NCBI RefSeq assembly: GCF_019916025.1
Contig: NZ_CP079737.1
Coordinates: forward strand, 2,852,001 to 2,916,000
Direction: 5' to 3'
DNA from: Paraclostridium bifermentans
GTDB lineage: Bacteria; Bacillota; Clostridia; Peptostreptococcales; Peptostreptococcaceae
Length of the DNA stretch: 64,000 nucleotides
The position numbers were made by a program, and so were the translations under genes. This document shows, one piece after another, positions 54,673 through 63,130 of the stretch. How positions within the stretch are numbered: the first letter of the stretch is position 1; each line of letters begins with the position of its first letter. Under the pieces are notes generated by a model. It was not told the origin of the DNA. It was given only the letters and a program-made list of their open reading frames with translations, and searched no databases.

Positions 54673-57063
54673 TTAATTTGATCTTAAATTCGCATTTAGT
54701 TTTTCACTTAGCTCACTTACTATATTATCATGAACTTTTGCTACGTCTTCATCAGTTAAAGTCTTATCTTTACTTCTGTAAGTTATTGAGTATGCTATAG
54801 ATTTATGCCCTTCTTCTATTTGAGCTCCCTTGTAAACATCAAATAATTGATAGCTTTCTAATATATCTGATCCATTAGCTTTTATTATATCTTCTATTTG
54901 TTTTACAAACACTTCATCCTTAACTAATAAAGCTATATCTCTAGTAGTTGCTGGATATTTAGGTAATGGATTATAAACTTTAGAATTATTTAAGTTCTCA
55001 AATACTAAGTCAATATCTATCTCTGCAACATATACTCTTTGATTTAAATCATAGTTTTCTAGTACATCTGGATGTAGCTCTCCGAATGTCCCTATACATA
55101 TATTATTATACACTAATTTAGCACATCTTCCAGGGTGGAATGTTAAATTTTTAGTTTCTGGTTCAACTTCGTATCCATCAAATCCAACATTTGTTAATAT
55201 AGTTTCTACTGCACCTTTTATAGAAAAGAAATCTACTTCTTTTCCGTACATTCCTATAGATAATTTCTTCGTTTCTACAGGTAATCCTTCTTGTGGTCTA
55301 AATGTATTTCCACATTCAAAAGCATAAACTTCTTCAACTTTATGAGATAAGTTTGTTGATATTACATCTAGCATATTAGGTATTAAAGTAGTTCTCATAA
55401 CAGAAGTTTCTTCACCTAAAGGATTTATTATTTTAACAAATTCTCTTCTCTCATCATCTTCAGCTAAGTTTAGCTTATCTACTCCTCTTGGACTTACAAA
55501 TGAATATGTTAAAATTTCATTTAATCCAACAGCTATAGAATTAGATTTTACATTATCCATAAATTTTTGTTTATTTGTTTTTACTCCTGCTGTAGCATTA
55601 CCTTCTAAAGTTGCAGATGGTATGTTTTCATATCCATAAATTCTTGCAACCTCTTCTAATATATCCGCATCTTCACATATATCTAATCTAAAACTTGGTA
55701 CTTCTAATTCCAACTTATCAGATGAAATTAAATTACACTTAAACTCTAAACTTTCAAGTATATTTATAAATTGATCCATAGGCACATTAACACCTAATAG
55801 TTTATTTATTCTCTCTGGGTTAGCAGTTATTTTTTGTACTTCTTCCTTTTCAGGATAATAATCAAGCATACCATTAAGAACTGTACCACAACCTAATTCT
55901 TCTATTAATTGACAAGCTCTATTTACAGCAGCTTCTGTTAGATTTACATCTATTCCTTTTTCAAATCTTGATGAAGCTTCTGTTCTTAATCCTAATTTTT
56001 TAGATGTTGCTCTTATATTTTCCTTTGCAAAACTTGCTCCTTCAAGGAATATAGATGTAGTGTTATCTTTTACTTCAGAGTTTTCTCCTCCCATGATACC
56101 AGCTAAATCTAAAGTCTTGTCTTGATTTCCTATAACTAACATATCTGATGTTAATGTTCTTTGGGCACCATCTAGTGTAGTAAATTTCTCACCTTCTTGT
56201 GCAAGTTTTACTATCATCTTATCATATTTTATATCTTCTAAGTCAAATGCATGAAGTGGTTGCCCAAGTTCTAACATAACATAGTTAGTTATATCTACTA
56301 TATTATTTATAGGTCTCATACCTGCTTCTATAAGTCTTCTTTGCATCCAATATGGAGAAGGTCCTACTTTAACATCTTTAATAACCTTACCACAGTATCT
56401 TTTGCATAATTCTGTTTGAACATCTATTTCAAACTTCATATCTTCATTAGATCCATTTACAGTTATTTGTGGGTATTTTAATTCTTTCCCTAAAGTTACT
56501 GCAGCTTCTCTAGCTATTCCTATTATTGATCTACAATCAGGTCTATTTGATGTTATTTCAAATTCTATTAAAGCATCATTTATTCCTAATGCTTCTCTTA
56601 CGTCCATACCTAGTTCAAATGAATCTTGGTGGTCTAATATATATATTCCATCTTTTTTATGTTCTTCTACATATTGAGAAGGTATAGTTAATTCTTCTGC
56701 TCCACAGAACATTCCCTCTGAAAGAACTCCTCTTAATTTACCTTTTTTTATTTTAAAATCACCTGGTAGAACAGCTCCTATTCTTGCAACTGGAACATAA
56801 TCTCCAACATTTATATTTGTAGCATTAGTTACTATTTGAAGTATTTGACCATCAGCCACTTCAACTTTTGTAACCTTTAATCTATCTGCATCTGGATGTT
56901 GTTCTATTTCAAGTATTTTACATACTTCAACTCCATTAGTTTCTTTTCCGAAGAACTCTACTTTTTCAACCTTTGAACCTGTCATAGTCATCATATCAGC
57001 GAATTCTTGAGTTTCTCTATCTATATCAACGTAGTCTCTAAGCCATTTTAAAGGTACTAACAT
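54673..57063 (-). CDS. pheT: Phenylalanyl-tRNA synthetase beta subunit
   Basis: 796 residues. Contains the N-terminal OB-fold tRNA-binding domain (PDADRLKVTKVEVADG), B3/B4 editing domain (EITSNRPDCRSIIGIAREAA), B5 and a C-terminal ferredoxin-fold anticodon domain (KYPATTRDIALLV). It pairs with PheS as an alpha2-beta2 enzyme. It lies 15 bases after pheS, with ribosome site AGGAGG. Confidence 0.97.
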   Translation of the reverse strand: MLVPLKWLRDYVDIDRETQEFADMMTMTGSKVEKVEFFGKETNGVEVCKILEIEQHPDADRLKVTKVEVADGQILQIVTNATNINVGDYVPVARIGAVLPGDFKIKKGKLRGVLSEGMFCGAEELTIPSQYVEEHKKDGIYILDHQDSFELGMDVREALGINDALIEFEITSNRPDCRSIIGIAREAAVTLGKELKYPQITVNGSNEDMKFEIDVQTELCKRYCGKVIKDVKVGPSPYWMQRRLIEAGMRPINNIVDITNYVMLELGQPLHAFDLEDIKYDKMIVKLAQEGEKFTTLDGAQRTLTSDMLVIGNQDKTLDLAGIMGGENSEVKDNTTSIFLEGASFAKENIRATSKKLGLRTEASSRFEKGIDVNLTEAAVNRACQLIEELGCGTVLNGMLDYYPEKEEVQKITANPERINKLLGVNVPMDQFINILESLEFKCNLISSDKLELEVPSFRLDICEDADILEEVARIYGYENIPSATLEGNATAGVKTNKQKFMDNVKSNSIAVGLNEILTYSFVSPRGVDKLNLAEDDERREFVKIINPLGEETSVMRTTLIPNMLDVISTNLSHKVEEVYAFECGNTFRPQEGLPVETKKLSIGMYGKEVDFFSIKGAVETILTNVGFDGYEVEPETKNLTFHPGRCAKLVYNNICIGTFGELHPDVLENYDLNQRVYVAEIDIDLVFENLNNSKVYNPLPKYPATTRDIALLVKDEVFVKQIEDIIKANGSDILESYQLFDVYKGAQIEEGHKSIAYSITYRSKDKTLTDEDVAKVHDNIVSELSEKLNANLRSN

Positions 57064-57078
57064 ATCAAATCCTCCTAA

Positions 57079-58098
57079 TTAAAATTGATTTAAAAATCTC
57101 ATATCATTTTCGAATAATAGTCTTATGTCATCTATTTCATACTTAAGCATTGTTATTCTATCAAGACCCATACCAAAAGCAAATCCACTATAAACTTCAG
57201 GGTCTATTCCACAGTTTCTTAATACATTTGGATGTACCATACCAGCTCCTAATATTTCTATCCAACCTTCACCTTTACACATCTGACATCCTGCACCTTG
57301 ACACTTAAAGCAAGTAACATCTACTTCTGCACTTGGCTCTGTGAATGGGAAGTTGTGTGGTCTAAATTTAGTTTTAGTATGTTCTCCAAATAACTTCTTA
57401 ACAAACATATCTAATGTTCCTTTTAATTGAGCCATTGTAACATCTTTTCCGACTACAAGCCCTTCTATTTGATGGAACATTGGCGAATGTGTTGCATCTG
57501 GAGCATCAAATCTAAAACATCTACCTGGAGATATTATTTTTATTGGTAACTCTTCATTTTTCATTGTTCTAACTTGAACTGGAGATGTTTGAGTTCTAAG
57601 TAATAATTCATCATTTATATAGAATGTATCACTCATATCTCTAGATGGATGGTCTTTTGGTGCATTTAATGCATCAAAGTTATTTTCAACTGTTTCAACT
57701 TCTGGTCCTTCTGCTATCGAGAATCCCATCCCTATAAATATTTCATTTACTTCATCTATAATTTGAGATATAGGATGTTTTTTACCTACTTTAAATTCTT
57801 TAGCTGGCATAGTTACATCTAAAACTTCTTCAGCTAATTTTATTTGCTTTTCAATATTTTTTAATTCATCTTTTTTAGTACTTATAGCAGTATCTATCGC
57901 TTCTCTAACTTCGTTAGCAACCTTTCCTATTACAGGTCTTTCTTCAGCTGATAATTTACCCATTTCTTTTAATATAGATGTTATTTCACCTTTTTTTCCT
58001 AAGTACTTAACTCTTAAAGACTCTACTTGCTCTATATCTTGCATGTCTTTTATTTCACTTAATGCTGCTTGTTGTAAATTAAGTAGTTTTTCTTGCAC
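57079..58098 (-). CDS. pheS: Phenylalanyl-tRNA synthetase alpha subunit
   Basis: 339 residues, class II catalytic subunit. An N-terminal coiled coil precedes motifs with [27 protein letters not shown] and [19 protein letters not shown]2C zinc-like pair ([12 protein letters not shown]) is visible. GTG at 58098 is chosen: AAAGGG lies eight bases upstream and the product then starts [10 protein letters not shown] like the family. The GTG at 58107 abuts the ribosome site. Expression is controlled by the T-box upstream. Confidence 0.96.
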   Translation of the reverse strand: MQEKLLNLQQAALSEIKDMQDIEQVESLRVKYLGKKGEITSILKEMGKLSAEERPVIGKVANEVREAIDTAISTKKDELKNIEKQIKLAEEVLDVTMPAKEFKVGKKHPISQIIDEVNEIFIGMGFSIAEGPEVETVENNFDALNAPKDHPSRDMSDTFYINDELLLRTQTSPVQVRTMKNEELPIKIISPGRCFRFDAPDATHSPMFHQIEGLVVGKDVTMAQLKGTLDMFVKKLFGEHTKTKFRPHNFPFTEPSAEVDVTCFKCQGAGCQMCKGEGWIEILGAGMVHPNVLRNCGIDPEVYSGFAFGMGLDRITMLKYEIDDIRLLFENDMRFLNQF

Positions 58099-58132
58099 TA
58101 TATTCACCCTTTCACTTTAATTTTTATACATC

Positions 58133-58400
58133 AAAAAAAGCCCTTCATCCCTATCTAGGGACGAAAGGCTATTGTTTCGCGGTACCACCCTAGTAGCTTG
58201 ATTTATTAAAAATAATTCAAACCACTCGAAAAACGTAACGTGTTTTTAACGTCATAGCCTACTTAAATTTCAGCCATGATACTCCAGAGGGAACTTCTTT
58301 TAATAACTTAGAAAGTACTTTCAGCCTAGGTACTTATCTCTGCGCTAAGGACTATTAAAATACTTTTCTCTTTCATAGTATTTTAAATATTAAACTTTGA
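58133..58400 (-). promoter_or_regulatory. Phenylalanine T-box leader of pheST
   Basis: The T-box sequence GGGTGGTACCGCG (58178-58190 on the minus strand) is perfect and lies just before a terminator hairpin (58139-58170) with six T. Stem I follows from AATAGTCCT pairing with TAGGCTA. Next to its base a UUU codon (58265-58267) is the likely Phe specifier; a UUC at 58291-58293 is the alternative. Uncharged tRNA-Phe should favour the antiterminator and allow pheST transcription. Confidence 0.93.
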
Positions 58401-58406
58401 TTGTAA

Positions 58407-58435
58407 ATTATATCATATATAGTGTGAATTTTCAA
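58407..58435 (-). promoter_or_regulatory. Promoter of the pheST T-box operon
   Basis: TTGAAA, 17-nt spacer, TATAAT on the minus strand, just upstream of the T-box leader. Confidence 0.8.
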
Positions 58436-58445
58436 TACAACTCTA

Positions 58446-59243
58446 TTATATCATATATTTTTTGATTTCATACATAAGTATAGCTGAGCTTATAGCTGCA
58501 TTTAAAGATTCAGCTTTTCCGTATATAGGTATTTTAACTAGTATATCTGATTTTTCTATAAGTTCATCATTAACACCATTAGCTTCATTACCTATAACAA
58601 GAGCTGTTTTATAGTTATATTCTACTCCATCATAAAAGTTATTTGTATTTAAATAACTTGATACAATATCAAATTTCCTATCTTTTAGTTCTTTTAATGC
58701 TTCCTCTTGAGTCATATTTATTATTTTCATATCAAATATTGACCCCATTGTAGATCTCGTAACTTTACTATTATATATATCTACACAACCTTTTAAGTTT
58801 ATTATAGCATCTACACCTGCTGCATCTGCTGTTCTTATTATAGTCCCCATATTCCCTGGGTCTTGTATTCTATCTAAAATTAATACAAATCTGCAATTTT
58901 CATCTAAAATATCTTGAATATTATTTTTTTGTATACCAACAACTCCAACTATACCTTGAGTGCTTTCTGTATCTATAAACTCATTAAATATCTTATTTGT
59001 AGTTTTGTATACTTTTATATTTTTACTTTCTAAAACTTTTAAGAATTCAACATGTTCTTCTTTAGTCTCAAAATTTTCATTTATAAATACATATTGTAAA
59101 TCTGCATTACAATCTATAGCTTGAGTTAAAATTCTAAATCCTTCTATTAAAAATTTAGACTCTTTTAATCTATTTTTGCTTTTTAAAAGAGATTTAGTTA
59201 ATTTAACTTTTTCATTATCCTTACTACTTATCGATACTATCAT
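58446..59243 (-). CDS. SpoU/TrmH-family RNA 2'-O-methyltransferase
   Basis: 265 residues, SPOUT fold with an N-terminal substrate-binding L30-like domain. VLILDRIQDPGNMGTIIRTA (motif 1), ALVIGNEANGVND (motif 2) and VKIPIYGKAESLNAAISSAIL (motif 3) form the knotted SAM site. Relatives methylate ribose in 23S rRNA. The exact nucleotide is not readable. It lies four bases after ktrA, so it is probably co-transcribed with the potassium system. Ribosome site AGGAGA. Confidence 0.9.
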   Translation of the reverse strand: MIVSISSKDNEKVKLTKSLLKSKNRLKESKFLIEGFRILTQAIDCNADLQYVFINENFETKEEHVEFLKVLESKNIKVYKTTNKIFNEFIDTESTQGIVGVVGIQKNNIQDILDENCRFVLILDRIQDPGNMGTIIRTADAAGVDAIINLKGCVDIYNSKVTRSTMGSIFDMKIINMTQEEALKELKDRKFDIVSSYLNTNNFYDGVEYNYKTALVIGNEANGVNDELIEKSDILVKIPIYGKAESLNAAISSAILMYEIKKYMI

Positions 59244-59246
59244 TTT

Positions 59247-59918
59247 TTATTTTCTCCTAAATGAAAAGTCACTATCTGCTGTTATTGTACTTATTTTGCT
59301 GTTTTGACCTATAACAACTAATATACTTCCTGCATTTAATTTTTCTTCTGGAGATGGTGTAACATTTATAGTTTTATCACACTTTATAGCTAATACTGTT
59401 ATTTCATATTTAGCTCTTAAATCTAATTCTATTAATGTCTTACCTTCCCATTCTCTAGGTGTAACAATTTCAACTATAGAATAGTCTGGATCTAACTCTA
59501 TATGGTCTAATATATTATTTGAAACTAAATTGTGTGCTACTCTAACTCCCATATCTCTTTCAGGGAATACAACTCTATCAGCACCTATTTTATATAAAAC
59601 TTTAGCTTGTAGTTCATCTTTTGCTTTACATACTATTTGCTCTACACCCATTTCCTTAGCTATTAACGTAGCCATTATAGAAGCTCTTATATCTGAACCT
59701 ATCGCAATTATTGCTACATCAAAATTCCCCATACCTAAAGCTCTTAGTGCTTGTTCATCCGTAACATCTACAATCGCTGCATGTGTAACTTTTTCAGATA
59801 TAGCTTGTACTGCATCATCACTTTTATCTATTGCCATTACTTGATGTCCTAGTAAATGCATTGTAGTTGCTACTGACGATCCAAATCTTCCACAACCTAT
59901 AACTATATATTGTTTCAT
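59247..59918 (-). CDS. ktrA: Potassium uptake regulatory subunit KtrA/TrkA type
   Basis: 223 residues, one RCK module. The Rossmann N-domain starts YIVIGCGRFGSSVATTM (GXGXXG), followed by VDVTDEQALRALG. The C-terminal RCK_C domain covers about 140-220. It gates the KtrB channel in response to nucleotides and, in many Firmicutes, c-di-AMP. It follows ktrB by 20 bases. Confidence 0.9.
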   Translation of the reverse strand: MKQYIVIGCGRFGSSVATTMHLLGHQVMAIDKSDDAVQAISEKVTHAAIVDVTDEQALRALGMGNFDVAIIAIGSDIRASIMATLIAKEMGVEQIVCKAKDELQAKVLYKIGADRVVFPERDMGVRVAHNLVSNNILDHIELDPDYSIVEIVTPREWEGKTLIELDLRAKYEITVLAIKCDKTINVTPSPEEKLNAGSILVVIGQNSKISTITADSDFSFRRK

Positions 59919-59938
59919 ACCTGTTCTCTCCTAACTTT

Positions 59939-61315
59939 CTATCCTACTATAATTTTGCCTTCAGGGAATCTTATAACTTGTTTTTTAACAGAATTTTTAG
60001 CTACTAAAGCTATAAATATAGTTAAAAATCCTACTCTTCCCATAAACATATACATCATTATTACTATTTTACCAAATACATTTAAATTAGGACTTCCACC
60101 TATACTCGAACCTACTGTCGCAAATGCAGATGCAACCTCAAATGCAGATTCTATTAAATCAAATGATTCTTGTGTTAAATTTATAATCAAAATACCTACA
60201 AATACAACTAATATTCCTATAAAAAATATTGCTATAGACTTTCTTACTGCATTAATTCCGACTCTTCTTTCAAATACTTCTATATCTTCTCTTTCAAATA
60301 TAAAGCTTCTTACAGCAAGTACTATAGTTGCAATAGTTGTAGTTTTCACACCTCCACCTGTAGAACAAGGTGATGCTCCTATAAACATTAAAATAATCAT
60401 TATAAATAAACTGCCTTGATGCATAGATGCCAAGTCTATAGTATTAAATCCAGCAGTTCTCGGTGTAATTGATTGGAATAATGATCCTAATAATTTACCT
60501 TTTAATGAAAGATCTCCTAGTGTTTTAGGATTTGAATATTCTATAAATAATATAAATACCATACCAGTAATTATTAATGTTGCCGTTGTTATTAATACTA
60601 CTTTTGAATGTATATTTAATTTAGATGGTTTTTTATTTTTTACTACATCTAAAATTACCGGGAACCCTATACCTCCAAGCACTATAAGCGCTGAGATAGT
60701 AAGACTTACCGTTATATTATTTACATATTTTGTAATTGAAGTAAATGGTCCGCTTATATTTCCCATAAGATCAAATCCAGCATTACAGAATGCTGAAATA
60801 GCATGGAAAATACTAAACCATATACCTTTAACTAAACCAAATTCCGGTATAAATACTGTTGATAATATTAACGCTCCAAATCCTTCTATAACAAAAGTCA
60901 TCAATAATACATATCTAGTTAGTTTAACTAATCCAGATAGGTCAATTTGATTTAATGCCTCTTGTATAAGAAGTCTTTCTTTCAGATTTATCCTTTTTTT
61001 AGTTATCAATGCAAATAAAGTTGTTATTGTCATAAATCCTAAACCACCGACTTGAATTAATGCAATTATTACAATTTGTCCAAATAAGTTCCAATGTGTA
61101 GCTGTATCTACTACTACTAAACCTGTTACACAGACCGCAGACGTAGACGTAAATAAAGCATCTACAAATGGAGTAGATTCTCCCGTGTTTGTAGCAATAG
61201 GAAGTGTAAGTAGTATCGCTCCTATTAATATAACAGTAGCAAAACCAATTACCATTATTTGAGGTGGATTTAATTTATTAATCGGCTTTTTAATCTTTAA
61301 AATAAACTCTTTCAC
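59939..61315 (-). CDS. ktrB: Potassium uptake channel subunit KtrB/TrkH type
   Basis: 458 residues, multi-pass membrane protein with four pore loops: TSAVCVTGL, AFCNAGFDL, RTAGFNTI and FATVGSSIGG. The conserved filter glycines are all present, so potassium selectivity is expected. A GTG start at 61315 follows AGGAGGAG. With KtrA it forms a Na+-coupled or channel-like K+ uptake system. Whether to call it KtrB or TrkH is not settled by length. Confidence 0.9.
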   Translation of the reverse strand: MKEFILKIKKPINKLNPPQIMVIGFATVILIGAILLTLPIATNTGESTPFVDALFTSTSAVCVTGLVVVDTATHWNLFGQIVIIALIQVGGLGFMTITTLFALITKKRINLKERLLIQEALNQIDLSGLVKLTRYVLLMTFVIEGFGALILSTVFIPEFGLVKGIWFSIFHAISAFCNAGFDLMGNISGPFTSITKYVNNITVSLTISALIVLGGIGFPVILDVVKNKKPSKLNIHSKVVLITTATLIITGMVFILFIEYSNPKTLGDLSLKGKLLGSLFQSITPRTAGFNTIDLASMHQGSLFIMIILMFIGASPCSTGGGVKTTTIATIVLAVRSFIFEREDIEVFERRVGINAVRKSIAIFFIGILVVFVGILIINLTQESFDLIESAFEVASAFATVGSSIGGSPNLNVFGKIVIMMYMFMGRVGFLTIFIALVAKNSVKKQVIRFPEGKIIVG

Positions 61316-61369
61316 CTACTTTATCTCCTCCTGTATATATTATAATTAAATCTTCATTTTGTATAACTA

Positions 61370-61429
61370 TATTATTGTGCTTATAACAATAATAAAATAC
61401 ATTATATACTTAGTTTTTAAATATATCTA
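61370..61429 (-). promoter_or_regulatory. Putative ktrB promoter with start-site inverted repeat
   Basis: TAGATA, 17-nt spacer, TATAAT (61401-61406) on the minus strand. A perfect 9-bp inverted repeat (61370-61378 with 61386-61394) sits at the predicted start of transcription and could be a 5' hairpin or operator. The rest of 61430-61590 is AT-rich with nothing recognised; no c-di-AMP riboswitch was seen. Confidence 0.35.
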
Positions 61430-61590
61430 TACCTAAATGGAAATTTGTAATTTTAAAAATATTTATTATATCTTTACATAAATTTAACATATATAATTTT
61501 TTTAATTTGATAAAAATTTCACCTTGTTTTATATGCAAGTTCAATTAATTTTTCAGCAATTTTTTGTTTAATCTAATGTTTAAACGCATA

Positions 61591-61620
61591 AAAAAAACTC
61601 TGAGATTTAACCCAGAGTTT
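61591..61620 (-). terminator. Terminator of the infC-rpmI-rplT operon
   Basis: AAACTCTG/CAGAGTTT stem with a 10-nt loop, followed by seven T on the minus strand, just after rplT. Confidence 0.88.
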
Positions 61621-61627
61621 TATATAA

Positions 61628-61984
61628 TTAAGCTAATTTTGATTTAGCAACTTCTACTAATTTAGCGAATCCTTGAGGATCGTTTATAGCCATTTCAGAT
61701 AACATTTTTCTGTTAACTTCAACACCTGCTAATTTTAATCCGTTCATAAATCTTGAATAAGACATTCCGTTAGCTCTAGTACCTGCATTTATTCTTTGTA
61801 TCCAAAGTTTTCTGAAATCTCTCTTCTTTAATTTTCTACCAACATAAGCATGCTTTAATGCTTTCATTACAAACTCGTTAGCTGGTCTGTATAATTTACT
61901 TCTTGATCCTCTGTAACCTTTTGCAAGTTTTAATACTTTCTTATGCTTCTTACGAGCGTTCATAGCTTTTTTAACTCTTGCCAT
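61628..61984 (-). CDS. rplT: 50S ribosomal protein L20
   Basis: 118 residues, strongly basic. [34 protein letters not shown] and [19 protein letters not shown] are L20 signatures. It binds 23S rRNA early in 50S assembly and represses its own operon through the leader upstream of infC. Ribosome site AGGAGG. Confidence 0.98.
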   Translation of the reverse strand: MARVKKAMNARKKHKKVLKLAKGYRGSRSKLYRPANEFVMKALKHAYVGRKLKKRDFRKLWIQRINAGTRANGMSYSRFMNGLKLAGVEVNRKMLSEMAINDPQGFAKLVEVAKSKLA

Positions 61985-62042
61985 CGTCGTAACCTCCTTC
62001 GTTTCTCTGTTCTAAATAATTTTTATCTATTTGTATTCGATC

Positions 62043-62240
62043 TTATAAGTATGGTAATAATTGTGCTATTCTTCTAGCATCACCTTCACTAACTACTCCA
62101 GACTTTCTTAATTGCATTTTAGTCTTAGCATCTTTCTTAGTTAGTATATGTCTTCTGAAAGCTTTACCTCTCTTTAATTTTCCACTAGCAGTTTTTTTGA
62201 ATCTCTTAGCTGCTCCTCTATGAGTTTTCATTTTAGGCAT
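62043..62240 (-). CDS. rpmI: 50S ribosomal protein L35
   Basis: 65 residues, basic; [20 protein letters not shown] and [16 protein letters not shown] are typical. Middle gene of infC-rpmI-rplT. Confidence 0.98.
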   Translation of the reverse strand: MPKMKTHRGAAKRFKKTASGKLKRGKAFRRHILTKKDAKTKMQLRKSGVVSEGDARRIAQLLPYL

Positions 62241-62267
62241 ATTAATATCCTCCTCTCAAATGTATAT

Positions 62268-62777
62268 CTATTTTTTTGGATCTATCATTACAACCATGTT
62301 ATTACCCTCAAATGCAGGGGCTTTTGTTGGTTCTCCAAACTCTTTTACTAGGTCTATAAACTTAAGCATTACTTTTTTTCCTAAATCCTTATGCCCTAGT
62401 TCTCTACCTCTAAATCTAAGTTCAACCTTAACTTTATCACCTTTTTGAAGAAACTTAATAGCATTATTTGCTTTTGTATTTATGTCGTTTTCTTCTATAC
62501 CTGGTCTTAACCTAACTTCTTTTACAGTTACGACCTTTTGCTTTTTCTTAGATTCTTTTTCTTTTCTAGATTGTTCATATTTATGTTTACCATAATCCAT
62601 TAATTTGCATACTGGTGGGTTCGCATTAGGTGATATTTTTACTAAATCTAAATTCTTCTCATTTGCCATTAATTGTGCATCTCTAGAAGTCATTATTCCA
62701 AGTTGCTCACCAGTTTCTGAAAGAACTCTTATTTCCTTATCTCTTATCTCATCATTGATTGCTAATTCCTTACTAAT
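62268..62777 (-). CDS. infC: Translation initiation factor IF-3 (ATT start)
   Basis: 169 residues. The frame extends 28 codons upstream of its first ATG to an ATT at 62777-62775, seven bases after GGAGGTG. That extension (SKELAINDEIRDKEIRVL) is the conserved IF-3 N-terminal domain, so ATT is the start. The C-terminal domain has KISPNANPPVCKLMDYGK and RFRGRELGHKDLG. A rare start codon lets IF-3 limit its own translation, as known in E. coli. First gene of the operon. Confidence 0.95.
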   Translation of the reverse strand: MSKELAINDEIRDKEIRVLSETGEQLGIMTSRDAQLMANEKNLDLVKISPNANPPVCKLMDYGKHKYEQSRKEKESKKKQKVVTVKEVRLRPGIEENDINTKANNAIKFLQKGDKVKVELRFRGRELGHKDLGKKVMLKFIDLVKEFGEPTKAPAFEGNNMVVMIDPKK

Positions 62778-62802
62778 AGTAGGACACCTCCAATTTTATA
62801 TT

Positions 62803-62937
62803 AAAAAAGGCGAATGATATCATCATCCGCCATATAAGTTACTACAATTAATAAAACACTAAATCTTAACTTATATTTACCTTACTAACTTTATCGTCGT
62901 AAGGTGAGAAGCGGACTTCTTCTTGTTTTTTATTACT
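62803..62937 (-). promoter_or_regulatory. L20 leader (autoregulatory leader of infC-rpmI-rplT)
   Basis: Between promoter and infC. The minus strand carries CCGCTTCTCACC (62903-62914), a hallmark of clostridial and bacillar L20 leaders, and ends in a terminator hairpin (62809-62817 with 62823-62831) with six T. L20 binding is expected to favour termination. Confidence 0.82.
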
Positions 62938-62943
62938 CTATAT

Positions 62944-62972
62944 ACTATACCATCAGTTTAAATAAGTGTCAA
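62944..62972 (-). promoter_or_regulatory. Promoter of infC-rpmI-rplT
   Basis: Perfect -35 TTGACA, 17-nt spacer, TATAGT on the minus strand. The remaining bases to 63130 are AT-rich and must hold the promoter of the divergent gene, which was not clearly identified. Confidence 0.85.
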
Positions 62973-63130
62973 TTATTTTTTAAATTTTATAATTAATTAT
63001 TTGATTTATGGACATACTTTTAATGAATTAAATATTTTTAATTTGAAAAATATAAAAATTTAATAATATTAATTTGAAAATCGGCAAATATATGTAATAA
63101 CAACAATTTTTATAACTGAGGTGTTTGACT

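Noticed and set aside
61316-61590. c-di-AMP riboswitch upstream of ktrB
   Set aside because: None of the conserved ydaO-type segments could be found; only a promoter-like sequence and a 9-bp inverted repeat are present.
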